Shown here one piece after another: positions 16,790 to 26,980 of a DNA stretch of 64,000 bases (the first letter of the stretch is position 1; the number at the start of each line of letters is the position of its first letter). A program made the translations under genes and the position numbers. The DNA is from Farysia itapuensis (taxonomy: Eukaryota > Basidiomycota > Ustilaginomycetes > Ustilaginales > Ustilaginaceae), in assembly GCA_023212645.1 (NCBI GenBank), contig JALBYC010000004.1, positions 620,001 to 684,000 on the forward strand. The letters are read 5' to 3'. Below the pieces are notes generated by a model that saw nothing but the letters and a program-made list of their open reading frames with translations, was not told the DNA's origin and did not search any database.

Positions 16790-18322
16790 TTAGTAGGCCA
16801 TCGACTTTTCGAGGATGCGAGCAAGGTGTTCGTGACCGTCGGAGCCCATGACGTCTCCAATACCAGGAGCAAGATCAAGCACTCGGCGCTGCGGAATAGT
16901 GCCCTTGACGAGCGGCTCAATGTGAGAGTTCCCGTAGCCGAGCTTGCTGAGGCCACGCGGCACGCCCAATTCGGCAAGGAAGGCAGCGATACGGTCGTAG
17001 ACGAGCTGACCAACTTCGGCGTCAGGCAATCGTTGAATGTCAGTCGATTCACTGGCAGTCTCGTAGCCTGCAAAGATGGCTGCAATATCGCGGTGACGTT
17101 CGGGCGCAGAAGGAGCGGTGAATTCGAACACAGCCGGGCCGGTTAGAGCAACCGAAATGCCGTGCGGCACGATGGGATGGGTCACTTCGTAGCCAGGGTG
17201 TTGGTACTTGGCTAGTTTCTTGTTGAGACCCGAAATAGGATAAGACATTCCGTGGCACAGATGGACGCCTGCGTTGCCGAAGCCAATGCCGGCGAACGTG
17301 GCTGCGAGCAGCATCTGGCCTCGAGCTTCTGTGTCTGTGCGGTCTCGAGCAACACGCGGCAGATACTTGACTGTCTGTTTCAAAGCCCAAAGCGAAAATA
17401 CGTCACTGATCGGGTTTCGGCCCTGGTAGGCTGGACGCTGTAGCGGATTGGCCGGACGGGGAGTGCGTTCCGTGTAAGGGATGGCAGTGTACGACTCGAG
17501 AGCGTGGAAGAGTACATCAAGCCCTGCGCTCACATGCACAGCAGTCGGGCAGGTTTCTGTGTTCAGGGGGTCAACGATGCCAAGCAAGGGGCGCAATGCT
17601 CGTGATGCAATACCCGTCTTGCTCTCCGTAGCCGTGTGGTCAAAGATAGCTGTGCCAGTTGTCTCCGAACCGGTACCTGCCGTCGTTGGGATGGCAAGCA
17701 ACGGTCGAAGGACTTTGTCAATTGGCGTGCCCTTGCCGATGGGAGCATTGACAAACTCGAGCAGATCAGCTTCAGGATAGCATGTAAACAAATTGGCAAC
17801 CTTGCACGTGTCCATAACTGATCCTCCGCCTACGGCCAAGAAGTGACTAAAGTCTTGAGTTCGCGCAAACTTGATAGCCTCCTGCCACGACTCCTCGTTG
17901 GGCTCGACACGCACCTTGTCGAAAATCTCGTACTTGATGCCAGCTTTCTCGAGACCTTCGATAGACTGCTTCATGGCAGTGAGGCCACGGACAGTGGGGT
18001 CGGTAAAGACACCCACCTTGCGCGCCTTCATGTTGGCAAAGTCCATGCCGACTTCCTGGGTCACGCCCTCGCCAAAGCGAACGTTACTTGCTGCAAGCTC
18101 AAAGGCATACTCCCGTTGCGCAGCCAGATCGACAGGAGTAGCGTAGCCTCGGGCATTGGCACCGGGCTGGGCATTGTGCTTGCTAATCATGTTGAGGCCT
18201 GCCTTTGCCATGTTGACACCACCGCGGGCGGCAGTGCATCCGTGACAAGGGCAGCCACCTGCATGCGACATGCGCATGAGGTTCATGATTGTTGATCTCG
18301 AAGCAGGTCCAGGCTTAGGCAT
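16790..18322 (-). CDS. Mitochondrial iron-type alcohol dehydrogenase, ADHFE1 (hydroxyacid-oxoacid transhydrogenase)
   Basis: The product has 510 residues. The body matches group III iron-dependent alcohol dehydrogenases of the ADHFE1 branch: YAFELAASNVRFGEGVTQEVG, VRVEPNEESWQEAIKFA, VGGGSVMDTCKVANL, PIGKGTPIDKVLRPLLAIPTTAGTGSETT, RPAYQGRNPISDVFSLWAL and FGNAGVHLCHGMSYPISG. The last contains the metal-binding His residues. The human enzyme oxidises 4-hydroxybutyrate using 2-oxoglutarate as acceptor in mitochondria. The first ~60 residues are basic and Ser/Ala-rich like a presequence, but contain a Cys/His cluster (HAGGCPCHGC, residues ~20-29). A TATAA-like element lies in the minus-strand promoter near 18370. 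Confidence 0.93.
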   Translation of the reverse strand: MPKPGPASRSTIMNLMRMSHAGGCPCHGCTAARGGVNMAKAGLNMISKHNAQPGANARGYATPVDLAAQREYAFELAASNVRFGEGVTQEVGMDFANMKARKVGVFTDPTVRGLTAMKQSIEGLEKAGIKYEIFDKVRVEPNEESWQEAIKFARTQDFSHFLAVGGGSVMDTCKVANLFTCYPEADLLEFVNAPIGKGTPIDKVLRPLLAIPTTAGTGSETTGTAIFDHTATESKTGIASRALRPLLGIVDPLNTETCPTAVHVSAGLDVLFHALESYTAIPYTERTPRPANPLQRPAYQGRNPISDVFSLWALKQTVKYLPRVARDRTDTEARGQMLLAATFAGIGFGNAGVHLCHGMSYPISGLNKKLAKYQHPGYEVTHPIVPHGISVALTGPAVFEFTAPSAPERHRDIAAIFAGYETASESTDIQRLPDAEVGQLVYDRIAAFLAELGVPRGLSKLGYGNSHIEPLVKGTIPQRRVLDLAPGIGDVMGSDGHEHLARILEKSMAY

Positions 18323-18639
18323 CGTGATCAGTGACTTGTCAGGTCGAGTGCAAGCAGAGAAGAGGTGTGTTATAAGATGACCTGCGCGGGGGCAAATCCG
18401 GCGAGTGCAAGCCCGAATTGCCGTTGCCCAATTGCCGTGTGTCTTCTCTCTCGCTCACATCACAAATGCGTTGTCAGCTTCTGCGGGGCGCGGGGAAAAT
18501 AAAATCAACGGGACCTAACATGTCACAACATCACAATCCGCTTCGGCCGCTTCGCCGCTTCAGGCGCATCGAGCGCATCATGTGCATTACTAGCATATGC
18601 TCATGTGTATAACTTGGATACAAGAGCGACTGTGCACGA
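18323..18639. other. Intergenic region, 317 bp
   Basis: This is the promoter of the ADHFE1-type gene (TATAA-like element on the minus strand near 18370) and the 3' region of the hydrolase gene. No other feature is seen. Confidence 0.4.
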
Positions 18640-20079
18640 TTAGAAAGTGAGATAGCTCAAGATGGCAAAAGTGACGGTGCACAGCACCAAGGTCGAAGTG
18701 GCCATGCCGGTAGGCCTACATGACGACGCTTGTTTGCCAGTAAATCGCGAGCCGAAGGAGGGTGAAGAAGCACCGGCGGACGGTGGTTCATCGAAGAGTC
18801 TGTATAGAGAGATGTTGTACGACAACATGGGATAGTCCGAGTGGCTGACGTTCGGCATAAAGTTGACTGTGTGCGAGTCTGGGAATTTGCCATATACCTG
18901 AACCAGAGACTCGACAAAGCGGGCGCCTCGCTCGAGATGGTTTGCGCCTTGAAGTCCCGCTTGACACGACGTGTCGCCAGGACCGTTGTCGAGCAAGCCA
19001 TAGTTGTAGTGAATGTTGCGATTACGGTAGTGGTTCAGGATCGACTGCTTGTTGTCGCGTACGCGGTCGCGCGCATAAGTAGGTACACCAGATCCGTCCA
19101 GACCATAGCCCCACTTGTCGGCATGCCTGCAAGTTGAGTTGGAATATGGGCGCTCTGCGTCCAGCCAGGCATAGGACCCAGGATTACCGATCCAGAACGA
19201 GATTTGATCGTCGTAGTCGGCTTTTTGCTTCAGAACGGCGTAGCGCTGGACCATCTGCGCGCCCATAGAGTGACCTGCCAGCACGGCGCTCTGGAGCGCA
19301 GGGAATTGGGCCGTGTCAAACAAAGTGTCGAACATGTAATCGAGGACTTGATAGGAAGACAGCGATGTGTTGCCAGGTCCCGAAGATTGGTGACCACGTT
19401 GCCAGCTGGAACGGTTCCAATACAACTCATTGGCTCCGACGGCACCGGCGCTATGATCGTTTGAATTCATCCAGCATGGCCCCCAGATAAGTACCTCATC
19501 AGCAGTGACAGTGGACGATGCATTGGCCAGTTGGACCGCAAGGGCATTTTGCACCAGCGAAGTGTACTTCCAACAATCACGCGGTTTGCCAGGCATGATG
19601 AGCACGGCACGCTTGATCTTGGAGGCGTCGTAGTCGGCGGAGGAGTAAAAAGGCATGATTGCTTCACTGCCTGCGACAGCGAGAGTTCGGTTCAAAGTCA
19701 TGCCCTGAATTTCGGGAAGTGATTCCCAACCGCTCTCATCGCTGCCATTGACAGCCGCTGATGGAATGTACGCGATGTCGGCGTTCCATGGCAGCTGGCC
19801 TTCATCGGTGCTGACGACACTGTATTGATGTAAGTTCCCGGTACTGGCTTGCCCAGCGATGTAAGGAAGCAAATTCACAGCTTTCGCAGCACCTATTGGG
19901 TCTGTGAAGGCCTGATTATAGATGTCTGTCTGCACCTCTTGTGTGGCTGGTGCGAGTGAATTGCGCCGTTGCAGAAAGCTGGACCTGGAGGATCTCAACG
20001 AGTGTGAGGACGTAGCTGTGACGAGACCTGCTGCCACAACGACGACTAGAACTACGCTACGCCTCCATGACCTCAACAT
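18640..20079 (-). CDS. Secreted, probably GPI-anchored alpha/beta hydrolase
   Basis: The product has 479 residues. A signal peptide occupies residues ~1-24 (SVVLVVVVAAGLVTATSS). The middle has an alpha/beta-hydrolase fold: strand AVLIMPGKPRDCWKY, and the nucleophile elbow VLAGHSMGAQMV (GxSxG, Ser near residue 270). A downstream NVSHSDYPM could hold the catalytic His. There are many N-glycosylation sites (NGS, NRT, NAS, NRS, NTS, NST, NVS, NIS). The C-terminus is hydrophobic after a small-residue stretch (TSTLVLCTVTFAILSYLTF), the pattern of a GPI-attachment signal. Substrate and role are unknown; a cell-wall or surface esterase is a reasonable guess. Confidence 0.85.
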   Translation of the reverse strand: MLRSWRRSVVLVVVVAAGLVTATSSHSLRSSRSSFLQRRNSLAPATQEVQTDIYNQAFTDPIGAAKAVNLLPYIAGQASTGNLHQYSVVSTDEGQLPWNADIAYIPSAAVNGSDESGWESLPEIQGMTLNRTLAVAGSEAIMPFYSSADYDASKIKRAVLIMPGKPRDCWKYTSLVQNALAVQLANASSTVTADEVLIWGPCWMNSNDHSAGAVGANELYWNRSSWQRGHQSSGPGNTSLSSYQVLDYMFDTLFDTAQFPALQSAVLAGHSMGAQMVQRYAVLKQKADYDDQISFWIGNPGSYAWLDAERPYSNSTCRHADKWGYGLDGSGVPTYARDRVRDNKQSILNHYRNRNIHYNYGLLDNGPGDTSCQAGLQGANHLERGARFVESLVQVYGKFPDSHTVNFMPNVSHSDYPMLSYNISLYRLFDEPPSAGASSPSFGSRFTGKQASSCRPTGMATSTLVLCTVTFAILSYLTF

Positions 20080-20446
20080 GTTGAAGGGTGTTGAGCAGAA
20101 GGAAGAGGGGATGGGAGGGTCGATGGAGGAAAGGGCAAGTCACTACTCTAATATCAGTCGTGTGGGCAAGCCCTGGCCCCTTTGTCTCACCAGGCCACGC
20201 TGGACATCGGCTTCGGCTATGCTTGACGGATCGTCGTCAGGGGGCGCCATTGTGCACTGTGTCACAACGAGGTACAGGCGCATCGCAAGGGCCTGTTCGG
20301 GTCTTGGCATTCTGGGCCAAGAGCTGGCGCAGAAATTGACAGCGCGACGCGCCTCATGCAGGCTCAAATGCACTTCGGCGAATTTTGTCAAAGCTCAAAA
20401 GCCATGGGCGCGGATTTATTTGTGCATCTAGTTTGTGCATGCGCTT
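20080..20446. other. Intergenic region, 367 bp
   Basis: It contains the promoter of the GPI-anchored hydrolase and the 3' flank of the aldo-keto reductase. Overlapping short frames on both strands carry no family signature. Confidence 0.4.
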
Positions 20447-21543
20447 TCAGGGACAGTCAACGTTATTGGGAGCAACCGCGCCTTTGCTGCCCAGATCTTT
20501 GGCGTCCAGCTTGGCCATCTCTTGTTCGTCGAGCTCAAAGTTGAAAATGTCGGCGTTGGAGGCGATGCGCGAGGGCGTGTCGGACTTGGGCAGTGGAACA
20601 TAGCTATTGTAGTTCAATGTCAGCATCAGCAAACAAAGGGAATCAGCACCCAAGACATACCCTTTCTGCAAGCTCCAGCGGAGAAGTACCTGCGCCCAAG
20701 AGACGCCGTGCTTTCTGGCAATGGCATTGAGCTCCTCGTCGTCGGCGTATTTGCCCCTGACAATAGGCTGCATCGAGCACACAAGGTCAGTTTGAAGTCC
20801 TAAGCTTGGAACCAATGATCATACATACGCAGTAGGCCTGCAAGACGATGTCGTGCTTCTGACAAAGATCAACAATGGCTCTCTGTTGGCACCAGGGGTG
20901 CAACTCGATCTGATTGACAGCGGGGGCATCGCCGGCGTCGATCATCGCCTGCAGATGCTTCACGCCAAAATTGCTGACACCCGGCGTCTTGACTTTGCCT
21001 TCGGACTGGAGCTGCTTGAGAGCTTTCCACAAGTGGGCTCGGCCTTCTGGACCCGAGGTCGGGGTGTGAATCAGGAAGCAGTCAACGTAACCTGCGATGC
21101 AAGTAGCACATGTCAGTCGCAGCAGGGTCCGAGTTTCCGGTGTGGATGATGCTTACCATCAAGGTCTGCCTTGGCGACACTGTCGCGCAGCGCCTTGAGC
21201 GTGTCGGCCTCGCTTCCAGCCGGGGATATGATCTTGGTAGTGACAAACACATCCGAGCGTTTGTTGCCGCTCTCCTTGCACCACTGACGCACAGCTTCGC
21301 CGACTCTGTTGAACAGCACGAGTCAGCTTCTGATAGGCACTGGACCGAGCCGACCACTTACTCTTTCTCGTTGCCATAGTACTGCGCGCCGTCAATGTGT
21401 CGGTATCCGGCATTGAGGGCTGTCTTGACCGACTTGATAGCAACGTCCGTGGGGCTTTTGTAGACGCCGAAGCCCAGCACAGGCATCTTGGCACCCGTGC
21501 TTTTCAACGTGTAGGCACTCTGAAGACTCAATTTCGCTGTCAT
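20447..21543 (-). CDS. Aldo-keto reductase, five exons
   Basis: Exons (in coding order) are 21543-21362, 21305-21157, 21091-20829, 20767-20661 and 20603-20447. All four introns (56, 65, 61 and 57 nt) have GT/AG borders with GTAAGT, GTAAGC, GTATGT and GTATGT donors. The spliced length is 858 nt, 285 residues. The catalytic tetrad of the AKR fold is present: Asp51 and Tyr56 in HIDGAQYYGNE, Lys85 in FVTTKI and His119 in FLIHT. The NADPH-binding segment VPLPKSD is near the C-terminus. Family members reduce aldehydes and ketones using NADPH; this one resembles the yeast GCY1/YPR1-type and prostaglandin-F-synthase-like group. Substrate unknown. It is the most intron-rich gene in the window. Confidence 0.92.
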
Positions 21544-21773
21544 CTTTGGGTAAGATATGGTGTTCTGGATACCTACCTAACCTCACCTCCACTCTGCGAA
21601 GCAAGCTGAGCAAACTCTTCGCTCGGGCCATTATGACACCGAGAAGCGTACGAACGTAAAATTTTCTAGTTGCAGTCTAACATTCAGACTACAGATCGGC
21701 GCGATCGGCCAGATCTCCAGATCTTCGGCGCTTCAGGGGCCTCAGGGCTTCAGGCCATTCAGGGTTCTCGGGA

Positions 21774-22824
21774 ATGCACTGTTGCGGGGATACATTGAGA
21801 CTGTTCCGTAGATTATCAGGCCGGTCTCTTCCCGGCTTCCGACTGCACTTCGCTTTACGCTTCAAGATGCGGATTCCTCTAACGGGAGTTTGGAGCACAA
21901 GGAGAAGGGGGATCATCTTGTTTGGAGCCTCGGGACAGGTGCGCTGTTATACTGCGTCAGGCGCGAGCTCGGATGAGCAGATGCGCATGTTGATCGTGGG
22001 ATCGCCGGGATCAGGGAAGGGAACGCAATCCGCCAAACTGCTGTCTCGATACGACTTTCGTGTGATATCTGCGGGGGATGTTTTACGATCCCATATACAG
22101 CGCAAGACGGAGATTGGCCAGCGCGCAGCGACTGTCATTCAGCAAGGCAGTCTCATGCCTGACGAGATCATGATGTCGCTTATTGGCGGCGAAGTAGCCG
22201 CCCTCAGTTCCAGCTGGCTGCTCGATGGATTTCCGCGTACCCTCGGTCAAGCACAAATGCTGGATAAACAGCTAGACGAAGAACAACACAAGCCACTTCA
22301 ACTGGTCGTCAACCTCGATGTTCCCGAAGACGTGATTCTCGAAAGAATCTTGCAACGCTGGACACATCCAGCATCAGGTCGCGTTTACAATCTTTCTTTC
22401 AATCCACCAAAGGTGGCTGGCAAGGACGACGTCACCGGAGAGCCACTCGTGCAAAGAGACGATGACAATGCTGTAAGTAATAGTAGCTTTAAGGGTTTCG
22501 AGCTCAGGCTAACTTCTGCTTTGCTCTGCTGGCAAACAGGAAACGTTCGCGAAACGCCTCAAGAGCTTCCATGCCCAAACTCGACCGATGCTGGATCATT
22601 ACCGTCAAAAGTCTATGGCACTCACCAGCGGCGTTCTGGAGATTGACTGCCGCTCAGCGCCTGCCTCTAAAAGCTCCGCTCCACCAACCTCGAGCACACA
22701 GTCTCTCTACGTCAATCTGCGAGGTGACACATCTGCACAAATTTGGCCACACTTGCTCGATATCATACAGCGTCGCTTTCCTCACCTTCCAGCTGCAACC
22801 GCGCCATCGTCGTCACCGGTGTAG
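21774..22824 (+). CDS. Mitochondrial adenylate kinase (AK3/Adk2 type), two exons
   Basis: Exons are 21774-22472 and 22540-22824, with a phase-0 intron of 67 nt (GTAAGT...CAG), giving 327 residues. Residues 1-65 are basic and Arg/Ser/Leu-rich, as in a mitochondrial presequence. The kinase then starts: P-loop LIVGSPGSGKGTQSAKLL, VISAGDVLRSHI, LLDGFPRTLGQAQML (adenylate-kinase signature), LERILQRWTHPASGRVYNL and a long LID ending GEPLVQRDDDN. The LID lacks zinc-binding Cys residues, as in eukaryotic mitochondrial enzymes. It transfers phosphate from GTP or ATP to AMP in the matrix. Without the intron the frame would run on into a false tail. The C-terminal ~60 residues are less conserved. Confidence 0.93.
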
Positions 22825-22927
22825 CATATCTGGTACTATCGCAACAATGTCTTCCATGAGATTAATATCGAAGAAAGAAGGGGTATATATACATCTGTCA
22901 TACTGATACAAATTCCGGCAGAAAGGT

Positions 22928-25600
22928 TCAGAAAGAAGTTCGCCGCAAAGGTGCGGGCCGACGTGTGTCTGAGTCTTCCGAAACAGCAGATGAGAAGGAA
23001 ATGGGCGGAATGAACCCCTGCTCGACTTGGCTTTTCAAGCCAGAGATCTCAGCCAGAAGCTTTCGCAGATGAGTCTCAAATTGCAGGTTGGCAACAACAA
23101 GACGTGCAATCTTCTCGTACTCCTGATTTCCGGTCTGCTTGATGCCCGAGTACAGCTTTTCGATGGCCGCCTTTTCGTCCGTCTCGCTCTCCAGTGCAGT
23201 TCGCGCTGATGATGCATTGTGAGTAGGATTCGATGCCGAGGTTGAGTGAGTCTTTTGGCTGACGTTGTAGTATGTTCGCAAAGCCGGCACTTCGACCATG
23301 GTCTTTAGTATCTGCGTTTCGTGCAGCCGCAGGACCTGAACGCTGTGCTGGTAGGTCACGAGCGCAGCGTGCGCTAGCTTTTGAGGCTGAGACACCAGTG
23401 TGCTTTCCACTTCGCATGGTGGTTTGTCTGGCGCCATGGCCCTCCGAACAAACCTGCCATGACTTGATGGTGGCATAGTGCTGACTCGGCTCGGAAAGCG
23501 GTCCAACGTCTGTGATCGATTGGACAGCCAGCGAAGGTTTTGTTTGACTTCCAAGCCGCGCTTCGTCCCAGAATGTGGCAGCTCGAACTCGTCTTGCGTG
23601 CATAGATCGGGGCTTTCGTGAATGACGGCAGCTTGCTTTTCGTTGTCCGTCTTACCTGCAAAATCGTGGCTTTTCCGCGCTTGCTTACGCCGCCTAGCAT
23701 CTGAGCGAGTACTTTGACTGCTAACACGCCCGTGGCTTGCCGCGTCAGTGTGTGCTGAAGCCGTCGAAGAACGCCGCAAAGCATGCTTATGCCTGCGTTT
23801 TCGCGCCCTGCGCTCCGCTCGATCGAATAGTCGCGCTGTAGACCCTACGAGTAAGCGGTGAAAGACGCTTCCGAACGCGTCTTGCACGACCGCCAACAGA
23901 ATCGTCAGCACGGCCACACCGAGCAAACCCCAGATGACAAAGATTGCACGACCAAGCTGCGTTGCTGGATGGTAGTCACCGTATCCGATTGTGATCATAG
24001 AGATAAAGCAGAACCACATCGCTCCGCCATAGCTCCACCGCTCCGCAAATTTAAACGCCATGGCTCCCAGCAGCCAGAAAGCCATTGTGATGGAGGCAGC
24101 GAGGATCATCTTCATCTTGGCTGCGTAGCGTTCTTCCACTTGTGCATGCTTTTCAAAGTTGCGGAACTCTTCTTCCGTTCTCTGCTTCTGGACCAGCAGA
24201 GAATGTTGCAGAGCTGCAATCTCGACTTGAAGGTCAGGATCACCTGTCGACCCAACGTCTACCAAGCCAGCGTCATGAATGATGCGCGCCTTCGACGCAT
24301 CGCCCTCTCCTGCATTGATGGAGTCGGGAGGAGACTCCTTTTCCTTGCTCCCGACAGAGGAAGCATTTTTCTCCATCTGAGTGAAAACATCGGCAAAATC
24401 ATCAGGTTGGCCACTGAGTGTGACAGAACCGGGACCGAGAGTGAAGGTTCGAGTTCGCGTTAGCATGCGTTTCAAAAGACGGTCTTGACGTCGAATATCT
24501 GCTTGATTGGCTCTGCGTTGAGCCATCTTCAATTTATGTTCCTTACGTCTTTGCATCAAGGACTCCTGAAATGTCTCCAGAATGGTGTTTCGAGCGGATG
24601 AGACAACAATGGCAACTAACACGATGCCAATGGGAGCATACAAGATTACCAAGACTTTGCCTCCAGGTGACGACGGTACTACGTCTCCAAAGCCGACTGT
24701 GAGAACAGTGGCACAGGAAAAGTAGAGAGCAGTGATAAAGTCGATGTCGATCACGAATACAAAGATGAGCGAGCCGAGGGACAAGTATAGCAGCAACGCC
24801 ATGCCTGCTAAAACTAACCCCTTCTGTAGTTGAGTTAGACCGGAGCCAGCATGCCTAAAGTCGTTAGTTCGCACATAGTCGATGACGAGACTTGCAGTGA
24901 CGAGAGCAGAAGTGATAGTGGAAGCGCACACCATCCAGTAGGAAGCCGAAAGACTGAGACCGTCGTTCTTCGGCCCATAGATGCCACCAAAAACCGCAAG
25001 GGCAACAACGTTGATCAGATCATGGAGTGCAAAGCCAGCAATGGCCAATGCGATACTGACTCGGGGCGGAATGATTTCAAGGAAACGGCATACGATGGCA
25101 AGATTCGCGACAACGGCAGCACCGAGCGAGATGGCCAGAAAGACGGTCAACACGACCGGATTGTCGATAAAGCGGATCACCAGGCCGTCTGCATCGATCT
25201 TAGCGTACCACTTTGAAGTCAAGCCGGGCACTTCCAATACGATAGAGAAGGGCGCCATGAGGCCTGAGAATATGGGTGTCTTACGAGCCCGTACAGTGTC
25301 ATAAGGTGAATGTTCATTGTGGGGCTCGTGACCTGCCTTCTTGTGTTTTTGTGCTTGGCTTCCTTCTGGGTCGTGGTTGGACGGCTCAGTAATGGTCAAA
25401 AATGACCGAAGGGTGTTGGACGTGGGAAGCTTGTCTTCATTTGGACGTGTCTTCGTCAATGATGCCAATGAAGAAGGGTGTTGTTCGGGATGAAGCGTTT
25501 CGTTGACATCGGTGGTGGTGGTCTCAATAGAACGCCCTATTGTCGGCTCCAGTGAAGCCTCAGCCGCAGATCGCGACAGGAATTGGTCGTGAGCACGCAT
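22928..25600 (-). CDS. TOK1-type outward-rectifying potassium channel
   Basis: The product has 890 residues. It carries two pore loops, VLTVGFGDVVP (about residue 300) and MITIGYGDYHP (about residue 538), separated by a ~150-residue cytosolic linker with basic and acidic helices. Several membrane segments precede the first pore, giving the 8-TM, two-pore layout found only in fungal TOK channels. The C-terminal ~300 residues are a cytosolic Ser/Arg/His-rich region. TOK channels sit in the plasma membrane, pass potassium outward on depolarisation and set membrane potential. The start is an ATG at 25600. The gene converges on the adenylate kinase gene, with 103 bp between stops. Confidence 0.95.
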   Translation of the reverse strand: MRAHDQFLSRSAAEASLEPTIGRSIETTTTDVNETLHPEQHPSSLASLTKTRPNEDKLPTSNTLRSFLTITEPSNHDPEGSQAQKHKKAGHEPHNEHSPYDTVRARKTPIFSGLMAPFSIVLEVPGLTSKWYAKIDADGLVIRFIDNPVVLTVFLAISLGAAVVANLAIVCRFLEIIPPRVSIALAIAGFALHDLINVVALAVFGGIYGPKNDGLSLSASYWMVCASTITSALVTASLVIDYVRTNDFRHAGSGLTQLQKGLVLAGMALLLYLSLGSLIFVFVIDIDFITALYFSCATVLTVGFGDVVPSSPGGKVLVILYAPIGIVLVAIVVSSARNTILETFQESLMQRRKEHKLKMAQRRANQADIRRQDRLLKRMLTRTRTFTLGPGSVTLSGQPDDFADVFTQMEKNASSVGSKEKESPPDSINAGEGDASKARIIHDAGLVDVGSTGDPDLQVEIAALQHSLLVQKQRTEEEFRNFEKHAQVEERYAAKMKMILAASITMAFWLLGAMAFKFAERWSYGGAMWFCFISMITIGYGDYHPATQLGRAIFVIWGLLGVAVLTILLAVVQDAFGSVFHRLLVGSTARLFDRAERRARKRRHKHALRRSSTASAHTDAASHGRVSSQSTRSDARRRKQARKSHDFAGKTDNEKQAAVIHESPDLCTQDEFELPHSGTKRGLEVKQNLRWLSNRSQTLDRFPSRVSTMPPSSHGRFVRRAMAPDKPPCEVESTLVSQPQKLAHAALVTYQHSVQVLRLHETQILKTMVEVPALRTYYNVSQKTHSTSASNPTHNASSARTALESETDEKAAIEKLYSGIKQTGNQEYEKIARLVVANLQFETHLRKLLAEISGLKSQVEQGFIPPISFSSAVSEDSDTRRPAPLRRTSF

Positions 25601-26309
25601 GCTGTTTGAGCAGACCTGATGGTCAGACTAGCGGCGCCGAGGGCTGGATACAGTCATGGGTGTCCTTGGAAGGATGTGATTCTGTGATTGCGGTGTCTGA
25701 TATTGGATATGCATCAAGGGTAGGACAACGTGCATCAGCGCCTAGATTTCTAATTTAGATGCCGCCAAACCGCCACTCCCGCTCCGACTGTCGACCGCGC
25801 CCTTATCTGCATATTCGATTATTCTCGATGTGTCATGAATTGCGAGATTGTGGGATTGCGGGGACGTCGCCCAATTGAACGAGATACATGTCCCTGATCC
25901 GAGAAGCACATGTAACGACGTCGGTGCTCACACGCTCAAGTTTATCCCACGAACCCACCCAACTCTCGTATTATACAGCCATGCCGCCGGTGTTGTTTGA
26001 CTTCGTTCCGACAAAGATCAAAGACTCTCGACAATGGCGCTCAATGTGGGACCAATTTTGGCCGTGTGTGCGCGCCAGGCCTTGCCTTCAAGTGAGCAAG
26101 CGAGATGAGATAGGGACTAGGTAGACCGGCCAGCAGCGGTACGAGCATTCTCGAGGGTAAAGTTTGAGTAAGCCTGGGGACATAGTCACCATCAGGCTCA
26201 TCGCATGCATGGGCGGCTTATAAAGGCGTAAACTTCTGAGTCAAAGCGGCCCCCCTCAGCTCACCTCACATTGCTTCTCATCTCTCGGTCTCTGGTCGTC
26301 CTTGTTCAC
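25601..26309. other. Divergent intergenic region, 709 bp, with TATA box for the next gene
   Basis: It lies between the TOK channel start (minus) and the first secreted-protein gene (plus). A TATAAA at about 26220-26225 lies ~85 bp upstream of the ATG at 26310. A 48-codon frame from 25981 ending near a GTGAGC was considered and not accepted as a gene. Confidence 0.5.
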
Positions 26310-26849
26310 ATGTCCACCATGCTCAAGCCTATCAAGCTTGCTTTCGTAATCTTCTCTATTGCGGCCCATCTGCTTGTTCGGTGCCATGCTGTGGATCCTG
26401 ACTTTTCGAGCTCAGTGACACTATCCTCCCAGCCCTTCGTTGAAGACGCCTTTCGCGGTACACTGGACAAAATCGAAGACCAGTACAATGGAGAGCTCAA
26501 CTTACACCGCATTGATCCCGCCCATTACGAAAGAAGCTCACAGCATTGGCTCAGATTCTTAAGCAAAGCCAATGGGAAGCACATCGTCGTGCGTAACGAA
26601 AATGGCCAACTTTATGCCATGGACCGCACTCAGATCGGAGATGCTGTCAATATTCTCAGAACTCCTTACGTGGTTCCGGGCGAAAACCTGTACCGAATCT
26701 GGAGGATCAAAGGTGTTAACGAGCAAGGGAAGCGAGAGTTCCTTGATCTGGCCTACATGACCAATGAAAAGAGCTTCAAGTGGAGGAATTTTGCCAGCAA
26801 CAGGCTGTTCAGCTATCAAGAGCTCACTGGTGCTATCGCTCACTTTTGA
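26310..26849 (+). CDS. Small predicted secreted protein (candidate effector), cysteine-free when mature
   Basis: The product has 179 residues from ATG at 26310 (the frame extends upstream only to a TTG). The signal peptide is about residues 1-28: KLAFVIFSIAAHLLVRCHA with a cleavage site after CHA. The mature part has no cysteine, contains no known domain and is rich in Arg, Asn and aromatic residues. The C-terminal third (YRIWRIKG... SFKWRNFAS) weakly resembles the C-terminal end of the neighbouring secreted protein encoded at complement 26981-28294. The two genes are convergent, with 131 bp between stops. Function unknown; secretion is inferred from the signal peptide, and an effector role from context. 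Confidence 0.75.
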   Translation: MSTMLKPIKLAFVIFSIAAHLLVRCHAVDPDFSSSVTLSSQPFVEDAFRGTLDKIEDQYNGELNLHRIDPAHYERSSQHWLRFLSKANGKHIVVRNENGQLYAMDRTQIGDAVNILRTPYVVPGENLYRIWRIKGVNEQGKREFLDLAYMTNEKSFKWRNFASNRLFSYQELTGAIAHF

Positions 26850-26980
26850 GCGTCACCACATTTGCTTCGGCTTAGAGCATTGTCAAGTCGAAACGCACAA
26901 TAGCAAGCCGTCTAGTCGTCCGTCACCAAAGCGAAATTGCAGTCTCACGTTTTATTTTAGACAGCGAATGTGCGTTTTAG

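Noticed and set aside
25981..26090. Short + strand frame ending at a GTGAGC, possibly a first exon
   Set aside because: No second exon with matching phase and coding character was found before the TATA box of the next gene.
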